DNA of 64,000 bases, taken from the NCBI RefSeq assembly GCF_900111835.1, contig NZ_FOJP01000009.1:62001-126000 (forward strand). Direction: 5' to 3'. Below the pieces are notes generated by a model. It did not search any database. It had not been told where the DNA came from and worked only from the letters and a program-made list of their open reading frames with translations. Shown in pieces: positions 7,327 through 15,646 of the stretch (position 1 is its first letter; every line of letters begins with the position of its first letter). The translations under genes and the position numbers were made by a program. The stretch is from Metapseudomonas otitidis. GTDB taxonomy: Bacteria; Pseudomonadota; Gammaproteobacteria; Pseudomonadales; Pseudomonadaceae.

Positions 7327-7683
7327 ATGATCGCCCCACCCGACCTGTTCAAGTGCCTGGCCGACCCGACGCGGGCACGCGCGACGCTGCTCATCGCCCA
7401 GGAGGGCGAGCTGTGCGTGTGCGAGCTGGTGTGCGCGCTGGGGGACAGCCAGCCGAAGATCAGCCGCCACCTGGCGCAACTGCGCGCCGCCGGGCTGCTG
7501 CTGGATCGCCGCCAGGGCCAGTGGGTGTACTACCGGCTGAACCCGGCCCTGCCCGCCTGGGTGGGCGAGCTGCTGCAGGTGGCGCTGCGCGGCGCGGCCG
7601 AGTGGCTGGCGGCGGACGCGGTGCGGCTGCACGGCATGGAAGGGCGTCCGGGGCAGGCCGCCGCCTGCTGCCCGGCGTGCTGA
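7327..7683 (+). CDS. arsR: ArsR-family arsenic-responsive repressor
   Basis: 118 residues with an ArsR winged helix. The arsenite-binding motif [11 protein letters not shown] (about residues 23-33) supplies the CxC thiols on the third helix. [16 protein letters not shown] is the recognition helix region, and the wing has [11 protein letters not shown]. The C-terminus carries an extra CCPAC cluster, often seen in Pseudomonas ArsR proteins. It is the first gene of arsR-arsB-arsC, with arsB starting 10 bp after its stop. Arsenite binding would release it from the dyad at 7278-7293 and induce the operon. Confidence 0.93.
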   Translation: MIAPPDLFKCLADPTRARATLLIAQEGELCVCELVCALGDSQPKISRHLAQLRAAGLLLDRRQGQWVYYRLNPALPAWVGELLQVALRGAAEWLAADAVRLHGMEGRPGQAAACCPAC

Positions 7684-7693
7684 GGAGGTGGCC

Positions 7694-8977
7694 ATGCTGA
7701 TTGCCTTGGCGGTCTTTCTCTTCACCCTGCTGCTGGTCATCTGGCAGCCGCGCGGGCTGGGCGTGGGCTGGAGCGCGAGCCTGGGGGCGCTGATCGCCCT
7801 GGCGGTGGGCGTGGTGTCGCTGCAGGACATTCCCACCGTGTGGGCCATCGTCTGGAACGCCACGGCCACCTTCATCGCGGTGATCGTCATCAGCCTGCTG
7901 CTGGACGAGGCCGGCTTCTTCGAGTGGGCGGCGCTGCACGTGGCGCGCTGGGCCAAGGGCAGCGGGGCGCGGCTGTTCGCCTACTGCATCCTGCTGGGGG
8001 CGGCGGTGTCGGCGCTGTTCGCCAACGACGGCGCGGCGCTGATCCTCACCCCCATCGTCATGTCGATGCTGCTGGCGCTGCGCTTCTCCCCGGCCACCAC
8101 CCTGGCCTTCGTGATGGCGGCGGGCTTCATCGCCGACACCGCGAGCCTGCCGCTGGTGGTGTCGAACCTGGTCAACATCGTCTCGGCCGACTACTTCGGC
8201 CTGGGCTTCGCCGAATACGCCTCGGTGATGGTGCCGGTGAACCTGGCCAGCGTGGCGGCGACCCTGGCGGTGCTGTACCTGTTCTTCCGCCGCGACATCC
8301 CCGCGCGCTACCCGGTGGAGGCGCTGAAGGCCCCCGAGGCGGCCATCCGCGACCGCGCCACCTTCGTCACCGGCGGCTGGATGCTGCTGGTGCTGCTGGT
8401 CGGGCTGTTCGCCCTGGAGCCGCTCGGCGTGCCCATCAGCGCGGTGGCGGCGGCCTGTGCGGTGCTGCTGTTCATCGTCGCCGCGCGAGGCCATGTGATC
8501 GCCACGCGCAAGGTGCTGCGCGAGGCGCCCTGGCAGGTGGTGGTGTTCTCCCTGGGCATGTACCTGGTGGTCTACGGGCTGAAGAATGCCGGCCTCACCG
8601 ACGGCCTCACCGCCCTGCTCGACCGCTTCGCCGAACACGGCGTGTGGGGCGCGGCGCTGGGCACCGGGCTGCTCTCGGCGGGCTTGTCGTCGGTGATGAA
8701 CAACATGCCCAGCGTGCTGGTGGGGGCGCTGTCGATCCAGGCCAGCGCCAGCGAGGGCGTGGTGCGCGAGGCGATGATCTACGCCAACGTCATCGGCTGC
8801 GACCTGGGGCCGAAGATCACCCCCATCGGCAGCCTCGCCACCCTGCTCTGGCTCCACGTGCTGGCGCGCAAGGGCGTGCGCATCACCTGGGGCTACTACT
8901 TCCGCGTGGGCATCCTGCTGACCCTGCCGGTGCTGCTCATCACTCTCTCCGCCCTGGCCCTGCGCCTGGGGCTCTGA
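7694..8977 (+). CDS. arsB: ArsB arsenite/antimonite efflux permease
   Basis: 427 residues with about 12 membrane segments, the normal ArsB length. Typical segments include [53 protein letters not shown] and [23 protein letters not shown], all hallmarks of ArsB within the ion-transporter superfamily. It expels As(III)/Sb(III) across the inner membrane using the proton gradient, as no arsA ATPase gene is present. ATG 7694 is preferred over GTG 7688 because AGGAGG at 7683-7688 then lies 5 bases upstream. It sits between arsR and arsC in one operon. Confidence 0.93.
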   Translation: MLIALAVFLFTLLLVIWQPRGLGVGWSASLGALIALAVGVVSLQDIPTVWAIVWNATATFIAVIVISLLLDEAGFFEWAALHVARWAKGSGARLFAYCILLGAAVSALFANDGAALILTPIVMSMLLALRFSPATTLAFVMAAGFIADTASLPLVVSNLVNIVSADYFGLGFAEYASVMVPVNLASVAATLAVLYLFFRRDIPARYPVEALKAPEAAIRDRATFVTGGWMLLVLLVGLFALEPLGVPISAVAAACAVLLFIVAARGHVIATRKVLREAPWQVVVFSLGMYLVVYGLKNAGLTDGLTALLDRFAEHGVWGAALGTGLLSAGLSSVMNNMPSVLVGALSIQASASEGVVREAMIYANVIGCDLGPKITPIGSLATLLWLHVLARKGVRITWGYYFRVGILLTLPVLLITLSALALRLGL

Positions 8978-8994
8978 CCTTGCGAGAACCCACC

Positions 8995-9465
8995 ATGCGC
9001 GTCCTGTTCATGTGCACCGCCAACAGCTGCCGCAGCATCCTCTCCGAGGCGCTGTTCAACCACCTCGCCCCGGACGGCTTCGAGGCGGTAAGCGCCGGCA
9101 GCCACCCCAAGGGCCAGGTCCTGCCGCGCAGCCTGACCACCCTCGCCCGCGCCGGCATCGCCACCGACGGCTTGAGCAGCAAGGGCAACGACGCCTTCGA
9201 GCACAACCCGCCGGACATCGTGGTGACCGTGTGCGACAACGCCGCCGGCGAAGCCTGCCCGGTCTACTTCGGCCCGGCGCTGAAGACCCACTGGGGCCTG
9301 GCCGACCCGTCCGACGTGCAGGGCAGCGACGCCGAGGTAGACGCCGCCTTCGACGCCACCCTGCAACGCATCGAAGCCCGCTGCCGCGCCTTCTTCGCCC
9401 TGCCCTTCGCCCAACTCGACCGCCCCGCCCTGCAAGCCGAACTCGACCGCATCGGCCGGCTTTGA
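8995..9465 (+). CDS. arsC: Arsenate reductase, low-molecular-weight phosphatase (thioredoxin) type
   Basis: 156 residues. The phosphatase loop is CTANSCRS (Cys7 to Arg13), and a second cysteine pair lies at Cys80 (TVCDNA) and Cys88 (EACP). This three-cysteine arrangement is that of enzymes passing a disulfide from Cys7 through the later pair, with thioredoxin regenerating the enzyme. DPSDV near residue 104 fits the catalytic aspartate region. It reduces As(V) to As(III) for export by ArsB. It is the third and last gene of the operon, 17 bp after arsB. A 10-bp palindrome overlaps its stop codon. Confidence 0.92.
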   Translation: MRVLFMCTANSCRSILSEALFNHLAPDGFEAVSAGSHPKGQVLPRSLTTLARAGIATDGLSSKGNDAFEHNPPDIVVTVCDNAAGEACPVYFGPALKTHWGLADPSDVQGSDAEVDAAFDATLQRIEARCRAFFALPFAQLDRPALQAELDRIGRL

Positions 9466-9474
9466 AGCCGGCCG
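9453..9474. terminator. Palindrome at the arsC stop codon
   Basis: CGGCCGGCTT-TG-AAGCCGGCCG is a perfect 10-bp stem with a 2-base spacer that includes the arsC TGA. It lacks a T-run, so it may slow exonucleases or end transcription weakly. Confidence 0.4.
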
Positions 9475-9565
9475 ACCGCCGGGCTGGCGTAGGGTGGAGC
9501 ATGCTTCATCGATCCACCGTTTCCCTGGGCTGAAGCCCAGGCTACGAGTCTGACGCGCGCAAACC

Positions 9566-9602
9566 GTAGGGTGGGCCGGGCGGCGCTCCGCTTCAGCCCA
9601 CC
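9566..9602 (+). repeat. Dispersed intergenic repeat, copy 1
   Basis: This 37-bp sequence beginning GTAGGGTGGGCCGGG and ending CCGCTTCAGCCCACC recurs in inverted orientation at 55285-55320 with only two differences. A related GTAGGGTGG start occurs at about 9490. Short palindromic extragenic elements of this kind are scattered through Pseudomonas chromosomes. Confidence 0.7.
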
Positions 9603-9657
9603 ATCGGACCGCCGGCAAAACTCTGGTGAGTCTCCACCGATGCACCGGCAGGGGATA

Positions 9658-10311
9658 TCAGGCGGTGCGTTCGCTGCGGGGAGTGATGGCGCGGAGGATG
9701 CCGGCCAGCAGCACGCCGTACAGCGGTACGAACAGCAGCAGGCTGACGCCGAGCTTCACGCCGTAGTCGACGGTGGCGATCTCCACCCAGTGCTCGGCCA
9801 TGAAGGGGTTGTCGCTCTGCCAGAAGGCGACGGAGAAGAAGGTGAAGGTGTCCAGCAGGTTGCCGGCGATGGTGGAGACCACCGGGGCGATCCACCACTG
9901 GCGCATCTTGCGCAGGCGGTCGAACACCTGGATGTCCAGCACCTGCCCGAGCACGTAGGCGAGGAAGCTCGCCAGGGAGATGCGGGCGACGAACAGGTTG
10001 AATTCGCCCAGGGCGCCGAAGCCCTGGAACGCTGCATCCTGGAACAGCACCGAGACGACGTAGGAGGCCGCCAGCGCCGGCACCATGACCCGGGCGATGA
10101 CCCGCCGCGCTGCCTGCTTGCCCATCAGCCGCACCGTCAGGTCGGTGGCGAGGAAGATGAACGGGAAGCTGAAGGCGCCCCAGGTGGTCTGCCAGCCGAA
10201 CAGGGTCATGGGCAGCTGCACCAGGTAGTTGCTGGCGATGATGATGAGGATGTGGAAAACGATCAGGCCGGCCAGCGCAGGGCGCCAGGCCGCGGGAAAC
10301 GCGACGGACAT
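9658..10311 (-). CDS. yhhQ: YhhQ/COG1738 queuosine-precursor transporter
   Basis: 217 residues with six to seven membrane helices. Diagnostic segments are NYLVQLPMTLFGWQTTWGAFSFPFIFLATDLTVRLMGKQAARRVI, RISLASFLAYVLGQVLDIQVF and PVVSTIAGNLLDTFTFFSVAFW. The family imports preQ0/preQ1 for tRNA queuosine synthesis. The start at 10311 (MSVAF) is chosen over 10320 because AAGGA then lies 8 bases upstream. That AAGGA is the last part of a probable preQ1-I riboswitch directly upstream, which strengthens the assignment. Confidence 0.88.
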   Translation of the reverse strand: MSVAFPAAWRPALAGLIVFHILIIIASNYLVQLPMTLFGWQTTWGAFSFPFIFLATDLTVRLMGKQAARRVIARVMVPALAASYVVSVLFQDAAFQGFGALGEFNLFVARISLASFLAYVLGQVLDIQVFDRLRKMRQWWIAPVVSTIAGNLLDTFTFFSVAFWQSDNPFMAEHWVEIATVDYGVKLGVSLLLFVPLYGVLLAGILRAITPRSERTA

Positions 10312-10316
10312 GGAGG

Positions 10317-10351
10317 TCATCCTTTTTGGCTGATGGGGTGAGGGAACCCAT
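10317..10351 (-). promoter_or_regulatory. Probable preQ1-I riboswitch controlling yhhQ translation
   Basis: Read on the minus strand, P1 is ATGGG / CCCAT closing the loop TTCCCTCAC. An A-rich stretch (CAGCCAAAAA) follows and then GGA. The ACCCC before the 3' arm of P1 and the A-rich tail ending in AAGG match the small preQ1-I class. The loop's TCC can pair with GGA to make the H-type pseudoknot, which would hide the Shine-Dalgarno sequence of yhhQ. The downstream gene is a queuosine-precursor transporter, as expected for this class. Confidence 0.62.
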
Positions 10352-10422
10352 GCCATGGCCCTATGCCACAGCGGCGCGCATTCTAACTTGACCCGCGCGT
10401 CAACAAAAGGCGCTTCGTCTGC

Positions 10423-11799
10423 TCAGCCGCCCTCCCCGGACAGCGCCTCCAGGGTCTGCCCACGGGTCTCCACACCGAACAGCGCCACCACCAGCGCGGC
10501 CAGGCCGAAGCACAGCGCCCCGAGGGCGAACACCCCGACCTGCCCCGCCAGCGGGATCAGCAGCCCACCCAGGGTCGGCCCCAGCAGCGAGCCGATGCGC
10601 CCCACGGCCGAGGCGAAGCCCGAGCCGGTGGCCCGTGCCGAGGTGGGGTACAGCTCCGGGGTCCAGGTGTAGAGCACCGCCCACATGCCGAAGAGGAAGA
10701 ACTGCATGGCCAGGCCGGTGCCGATCAGCAGCGCCTGGTTGCCGCCGAACACCGCGCTCTGCCCGTAGCAGAAGGCCATGACACCGCCGCCCAGCAGCGT
10801 CATCACGCAGGTGGGCTTGCGCCCCCAGCGCTCCACCAGCCAGGCGGCGACGAGGAAGCCGGGGATGCCGCCGAGGGAGATCAGCACCGTGTAGTAGACC
10901 GACTGGGTCACCGCGAACCCCGATTGCTGCAGCAAGGCGCTGAGCCAGGAGGTGAGGCCGTAGAAGCCCAGCAGGGCGAGGAACCACAGGCTCCAGATCA
11001 TCAGCGTGCGATGACGGAAGCGCGGCGACCACAACTCGCCGAAGGCCGCGAACAGGCTCGGCGCACGCACAGCCTGGCGCGGCAGCCGCGCGGGCTCGGG
11101 CAACTGCACCAGGCCCAGGGAAGCGGCCACCCGCCGCTCGACGTCGCGCAACACGCGGTCGGCGTCCTTGAGTCGGCCCACCTGCTCCAGCCAGCGGGGT
11201 GATTCGGGGATGAAGAAGCGGATCACCAGCACGAACACCGCCGGCAGGGCCAGCACCAGGAAGATGTCGCGCCAGCCGATGCGCTCCAGCAGCAGGTAGG
11301 AGAGCACCCCGGCGCTGACGAACCCCAGCGGCCAGAAGCCGTCCATGAGGGCGATGTAGCGACCCCGCCGCGAGGCCGGGATCATCTCCGAGAGCAGCGA
11401 CTGGGCGATGGGGAACTCCATGCCCATGCCGATCCCCAGGAGGATGCGGAACAGCGTCAGGCTCTCCACGTCCTGGGCGGTGGAACACAGGTAGCTGGCC
11501 AGCCCCCAGAGCACGATGCTGCCCTGGAACACCGGCTTGCGGCCGAAGCGGTCGGCGAGCATCCCCGACAGCGAGGCCCCCACCACCATGCCGACGAAGC
11601 TGGCGCTGGCGAGCATCCCGGCCTGGGCGCTGCTGAGGCCGAACTCGGTGCGGATCGACCCGAGCAGGAAGGTCATCATCGCCAGGTCCATGGAGTCGAA
11701 GAAGAACGCCAGGGCGATGATCAGGAAGATGAGGCGGTGGTAACCGCTGATGGGCAAGCGCTCCAGGCGCTCGGCGGCGGTGTATCCGGGTGCGTGCAT
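10423..11799 (-). CDS. MFS transporter, sugar/aromatic-acid type
   Basis: 458 residues with 12 predicted helices. MFS signatures are LADRFGRKPVFQG after helix 2 (about residues 82-94) and RLLGIGMGMEFPIAQSLLSEMIPASRRGRY, while PESPRWLEQVGR ends the first half. These favour the metabolite:H+ symporter / aromatic-acid groups over drug pumps. The second half has LVERWGRKPTCV, the repeated motif. ATG 11799 has GAGGGA about 7 bases upstream and is preferred over 11835. It appears monocistronic. The substrate is not identifiable. Confidence 0.82.
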   Translation of the reverse strand: MHAPGYTAAERLERLPISGYHRLIFLIIALAFFFDSMDLAMMTFLLGSIRTEFGLSSAQAGMLASASFVGMVVGASLSGMLADRFGRKPVFQGSIVLWGLASYLCSTAQDVESLTLFRILLGIGMGMEFPIAQSLLSEMIPASRRGRYIALMDGFWPLGFVSAGVLSYLLLERIGWRDIFLVLALPAVFVLVIRFFIPESPRWLEQVGRLKDADRVLRDVERRVAASLGLVQLPEPARLPRQAVRAPSLFAAFGELWSPRFRHRTLMIWSLWFLALLGFYGLTSWLSALLQQSGFAVTQSVYYTVLISLGGIPGFLVAAWLVERWGRKPTCVMTLLGGGVMAFCYGQSAVFGGNQALLIGTGLAMQFFLFGMWAVLYTWTPELYPTSARATGSGFASAVGRIGSLLGPTLGGLLIPLAGQVGVFALGALCFGLAALVVALFGVETRGQTLEALSGEGG

Positions 11800-11910
11800 G
11801 CGGTGTCCCTCGCGGCTCGGTGCGGTGTCCGCCACGAGTATGGGAGGGAGGGTCGGCGCGGCGATTGGCTGGATGCGACCTGCGGGGGCCCGTCGCCGAC
11901 CTGGCGGGCG

Positions 11911-12444
11911 TCAGTCGTGGGGCGCGCGGCGGCGGCCGGTGATCATCGACAGCGGCAGGTTCTCCCGCAGCCGCACGCTTTCCACCACGGCCGCCAGCAA
12001 GTGCACGCAGACCAGGCCGGCCAGGGTGTTGGCCATGAGCTCGTGGATCTCCTTGGGCAGGTCCTCGCCCCAGAAGTAGTCCACCTCCTCCATCAGGAAG
12101 CCGCTCACGCCCAGGCCGAACATCAGCAGCAGCATGAGCACCATCACCAGCGCGCCGATGGGCGAGTGCCCCAGGCGGTGGTAGGGACGCCCGCTGACCA
12201 GCGCCCGAGCGTGCTCGGCCAGCCGCGAGGGCCAGGGCCAGAAGTCCGACCAGCGTGCCGGCGTGGGGCCGACGAAGCCCCACACCAGGCGCACCAGCAC
12301 CGCCACCAGGGCGCTGTAGCCGAGCCAGCGGTGCCAGTCCTCGCCCGCCTCGGTGAAGAAGTAGTTGGCCACGAAGGCGGTGACCAGGGTCCAGTGGCCG
12401 ATGCGTACCAGCGGGTCCCAGAGGCGGATGCGGGCGTCGGTCAT
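11911..12444 (-). CDS. Di-haem cytochrome b561-type membrane protein
   Basis: 177 residues with four membrane helices. Likely haem-ligand histidines are in RIGHWTLVTAF (helix 1), DWHRWLGYSALV (helix 2), and HELMANTLAGLVCVHLLAAVV (later helix). WDPLVRIGHW is the usual opening of bacterial cytochrome b561 / Ni-hydrogenase-type b subunits. It transfers electrons between quinol and a periplasmic partner. Its start follows the stop codon of the PepSY gene by 1 bp, so the two are one operon, a pairing common in Pseudomonas. Confidence 0.85.
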   Translation of the reverse strand: MTDARIRLWDPLVRIGHWTLVTAFVANYFFTEAGEDWHRWLGYSALVAVLVRLVWGFVGPTPARWSDFWPWPSRLAEHARALVSGRPYHRLGHSPIGALVMVLMLLLMFGLGVSGFLMEEVDYFWGEDLPKEIHELMANTLAGLVCVHLLAAVVESVRLRENLPLSMITGRRRAPHD

Positions 12445-12445
12445 G

Positions 12446-12709
12446 TCAGCCTTCGACGTTTTCCTTCACGGCCTTGCCGGAGACCGGGTCGTAATAGATC
12501 TCGACCTTGCGCTTGTCCTTGTCCCAGCCATAGATCTCGTAGCAGTTGCCGCTGGTGACCTTGAACTTCTTGATCTCGTAGCCCTGGGCCTTGAGGGCCT
12601 CCTGGAACTTGGTCTGGTCCTGCCACTGGGCCTTGTCGGCGGTGGTGCACTGGGGCCCGGCGATGGCCAGGGGGCTGGCGAAGGCCAGGCAGAGCAGCAA
12701 CGTGCGCAT
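12446..12709 (-). CDS. Small periplasmic PepSY-domain protein
   Basis: 87 residues. A signal peptide (MRTLLLCLAFASPLAIA) is followed by a single PepSY domain: FQEALKAQGYEIKKFKVTSGNCYEIYGWDKDKRKVEIYYDPVSGKAV. Two cysteines remain after the signal (GPQC and GNC) and could form a disulfide. PepSY domains are found in periplasmic modulators and near membrane cytochromes. Being directly upstream of a cytochrome b561 gene suggests a redox-linked role. Function otherwise unknown. Confidence 0.82.
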   Translation of the reverse strand: MRTLLLCLAFASPLAIAGPQCTTADKAQWQDQTKFQEALKAQGYEIKKFKVTSGNCYEIYGWDKDKRKVEIYYDPVSGKAVKENVEG

Positions 12710-12805
12710 GGGAATGTCCTCGTGGTTCGGTTTGGGTCCAGCAGGTATAGGCCACGGCCGCCGTGGCTGCCAGGCGCGAAACCCTTGTAGCGCTTCGCGC
12801 CGGCC

Positions 12806-15400
12806 TCAGGCCCCCGCCGAGGACCCCGCGTGGATCGCCAAGCAGCCGCGCCCCGAGCGCTTGGCCTGGTAGCAGGCCGCGTCGGCCTGGCGCAGCAACT
12901 GCTCGGGGTCGCTGTTGCCCGACCGGATACGCGACAGGCCCAGGCTGGCGCCGACGCTGAAGGGCTGGTCCTCCCACTCGAAGGGCATCTGGGTGATGCC
13001 CTCGATCAGCCGGTTGCCCAGCAACTGGGCGCGATCCAGCGGGCAGTTGCGCAGGATCAGCGCGAACTCGTCGCCACCCAGTCGCGCCAGCACATCGCCG
13101 CTGCGTACCAGGGACTGCATCAGCCGGGCGATGCGCCGCAGCATCTCGTCGCCGGCGGCATGCCCGGCGGTATCGTTGACGTGCTTGAAGCGGTCCAGGT
13201 CGATGAAGCAGAGCACGCTGTGGCGGTCGTTCTGCTCGGCGTCTTGGCAGCTCTCGGCCAGGGCGCTCTCGAAGGCGGAGCGGTTGAGCAGCGCGGTGAG
13301 GGCGTCGTGGGTGGCGGCGTAGCGCAGGTGCTTCTGCATCGCCCGCGCCTCGCTGACGTCGGTGAACACCAGCACGCTGCCCAGCAGCTCGCCCTGGCCA
13401 CTGCGGATCGGCGCAGCCTGGCCGCGCACCGCCACCAGGCCGCCGGCCGGGTGACGCAGGGAGGAAAGGCCGGGAATGCTGGCGTGGGTGCCCTGCTCCA
13501 GGCACTGCCGCACCGGGTTCTCCAGCACCTCGCCATGCTCGCCCTCCAGGGGCAGCACCGTCTCGATGGGCTGGCCCAGGGCACGCTCGTTGCTCCAGCC
13601 GCTGAGGCGCACCGCCACCGGGTTGAGGAAGTTGACCCGGCCCTGCAGGTCGGTGGTCACCACCCCGTCGCCGATGGAGTTCAGGGTCACCTGCAGGCGC
13701 TCGCGCTCGTCCCGCAGGCGCTCGGCCAGCTGGCGCAGCTCGGTCACGTCCCAGGCGGTGCCGACCATCCGCTCCGGCTCGCCCGAGGCGTCACGCACCA
13801 GGCTGCCGAGGGCACGCAGCACGCGCACCTGGCCGTCCGGGTGGATGACGCGGAACTCGATGTCCGCCTGCTCCTGGCCCTGGCGCACCTGCTGCAGCTG
13901 GCAGTGGACGCCGGGGGCATCCGCCGGGTGCAGGTAGCGCGCCCAGTCGCCGTAGCTGACCGCGCCGGGCCGGGGCGCCAGGCCGTAGAGGCGGAACAGG
14001 CTGTCGTCCCACATGATGCGGTCGCTGGCCAGGTACCACTCCCACACGCCCACGCCACTGCTTTCGGTGGCCAGGGAATAGCGCCGCAGCAGGTCGGCCT
14101 CGCGGGCTTCGGCGCGCTTGCGGCGGTCGATGTCCTCGATCTGGGCGATGAAGTATTGCGGCCGCCCTTCGTCGTCGCGCACCAGCGACACCGCCAGCAG
14201 CGCCCAGACTTCGCGGCCGTCGCGGCGCAGGTAGCGTTTCTCCAGGCGGTAGCTGGTGCGCTGCCCGGCCAGCAGCTCGTCCAGCAGCGCCAGGTCCCGG
14301 GGCAGGTCGTCGGGGTGGGAAATCTCGCGGAACGACAGCCGCAGCAGGTCGTCTCGGTTGTAGTCGAGCATCTCGCACAAGGCACGGTTGACGCGCTGCC
14401 AACGCCCGTCCAGGTCCACCAGGGCCATGCCGATGGCGGACTCGTCCATGGCCGAGCGGAAGCGCGCCTCGCTGGCCGCCAGGTCACGGCGACGCCGCCG
14501 GCCCTGCTCCACCGCCGCCGCCAGCAGCAGCGGCGGCAACAGCGACAGCAGCAACGGCAGGTAGATCGCCAGCTCGCGGGCCACGCCGTCGACCCGCGGC
14601 GCATCCAGCTCGCCGGCGGCGATCACCAGCCCGCCCAGCAGCGACATGCAGCCCACCAGCAGCGCGGTGCCACCGAAGCTCAGGCGCGCCGCCGCCAGCA
14701 GCAGCGGCAGGGACAGGTAGACGAAGGGGAACGGCACGTAGAGCAGCGTCACCGGTGTCATCACCAGCACCGCCAGGGAGTAGAGGCCGAACTCGCGGGG
14801 GCGGCGGCGGATATCCAGGGAGCGCAGGCCGTGGAGCTGCACCTGCACCATCAACGGCAGGATCGACACGGTGCCGAGCACCGCCCCCTCGAACCACGAC
14901 AGCGCCGTGCGCCAGAAGCTGCCGTAATCGGCCCATTGCAGCAGGCCGGCCGCCAGCGGTGCGCTGAACAGCGGCGGCACCAGCACGCCGAGCAGGATGA
15001 AGCGCAGGAAGGCCAGGGGGCTGCGGTCCATGTACACCGCCACCCCGGTGCGCCGCAGCAGCCAGGCGGCCAGGCTCATCTCCAGCAGGTTGGCGGGGAC
15101 GAAGCAGGCGGACATCTGCGGCGTATCGCCGATCAGGCTGCCGGCCAGCACGTTGGCGCCCGCCATCACCCCCAGCAGGGCGGGCCAGCGGCGCGGCGAC
15201 TGGTTCCACAGGAAGGCGATGCCGAAGGCGTTGGCGTACCACAGGGTGGAGATGGTGCCCGGCTGGCGGGACAGCCACGCCGCCCCGAGGGCGAGCAGCA
15301 GGTAGCCGACGAAGAGCACCAGCAGGTGGAGGCCGAGCCGGGGTGGCGTCAGGTCGAGCGGGAAACCTCGCGAGGGCGGGCGGGGATCGGGGGGCAGCAA
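12806..15400 (-). CDS. MASE1-PAS-PAS-PAS-GGDEF diguanylate cyclase
   Basis: 864 residues. The N-terminal part is a MASE1 membrane sensor of about eight helices (STLWYANAFGIAFLWNQSPRRWPALLG). Three PAS domains follow (SEARFRSAMDESAIGMALVD, ATESSGVGVWEWYLASD, TLNSIGDGVVTTDLQGRV), then a GGDEF domain. The active motif GGDEF is at residues 775-779, and an RSGD inhibitory site at 766-769 is correctly spaced, so it should make cyclic di-GMP with product feedback. No EAL domain is present. TTG at 15400 is preferred over the TTG at 15481 because AGGGAG lies 6 bases before it. It probably links a membrane and redox/ligand signal to biofilm-type behaviour. Confidence 0.88.
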   Translation of the reverse strand: MLPPDPRPPSRGFPLDLTPPRLGLHLLVLFVGYLLLALGAAWLSRQPGTISTLWYANAFGIAFLWNQSPRRWPALLGVMAGANVLAGSLIGDTPQMSACFVPANLLEMSLAAWLLRRTGVAVYMDRSPLAFLRFILLGVLVPPLFSAPLAAGLLQWADYGSFWRTALSWFEGAVLGTVSILPLMVQVQLHGLRSLDIRRRPREFGLYSLAVLVMTPVTLLYVPFPFVYLSLPLLLAAARLSFGGTALLVGCMSLLGGLVIAAGELDAPRVDGVARELAIYLPLLLSLLPPLLLAAAVEQGRRRRRDLAASEARFRSAMDESAIGMALVDLDGRWQRVNRALCEMLDYNRDDLLRLSFREISHPDDLPRDLALLDELLAGQRTSYRLEKRYLRRDGREVWALLAVSLVRDDEGRPQYFIAQIEDIDRRKRAEAREADLLRRYSLATESSGVGVWEWYLASDRIMWDDSLFRLYGLAPRPGAVSYGDWARYLHPADAPGVHCQLQQVRQGQEQADIEFRVIHPDGQVRVLRALGSLVRDASGEPERMVGTAWDVTELRQLAERLRDERERLQVTLNSIGDGVVTTDLQGRVNFLNPVAVRLSGWSNERALGQPIETVLPLEGEHGEVLENPVRQCLEQGTHASIPGLSSLRHPAGGLVAVRGQAAPIRSGQGELLGSVLVFTDVSEARAMQKHLRYAATHDALTALLNRSAFESALAESCQDAEQNDRHSVLCFIDLDRFKHVNDTAGHAAGDEMLRRIARLMQSLVRSGDVLARLGGDEFALILRNCPLDRAQLLGNRLIEGITQMPFEWEDQPFSVGASLGLSRIRSGNSDPEQLLRQADAACYQAKRSGRGCLAIHAGSSAGA

Positions 15401-15646
15401 GGAGGTCTCCCTGGGTGCAGTCGCGGCGCTGCAGGGCGCCTTTGAAAAGGTAGGCGAGCCGGTCAGCGCAAGATCAAACAAGCGAAAGAGTGCAGTTTAC
15501 GCGGTGTCGATGAGCATGTTGATCGGACTCGCGCACGAGGCCGTGCTTCACCCGGCAAGCCAGCACAGGTCGCGTCTGGAAGTGCCCTACAGGCGCCCAC
15601 GATAGCCGAAGCCGGGCCATGAGCAACCCTGCGGGCGCGCTTTCCG

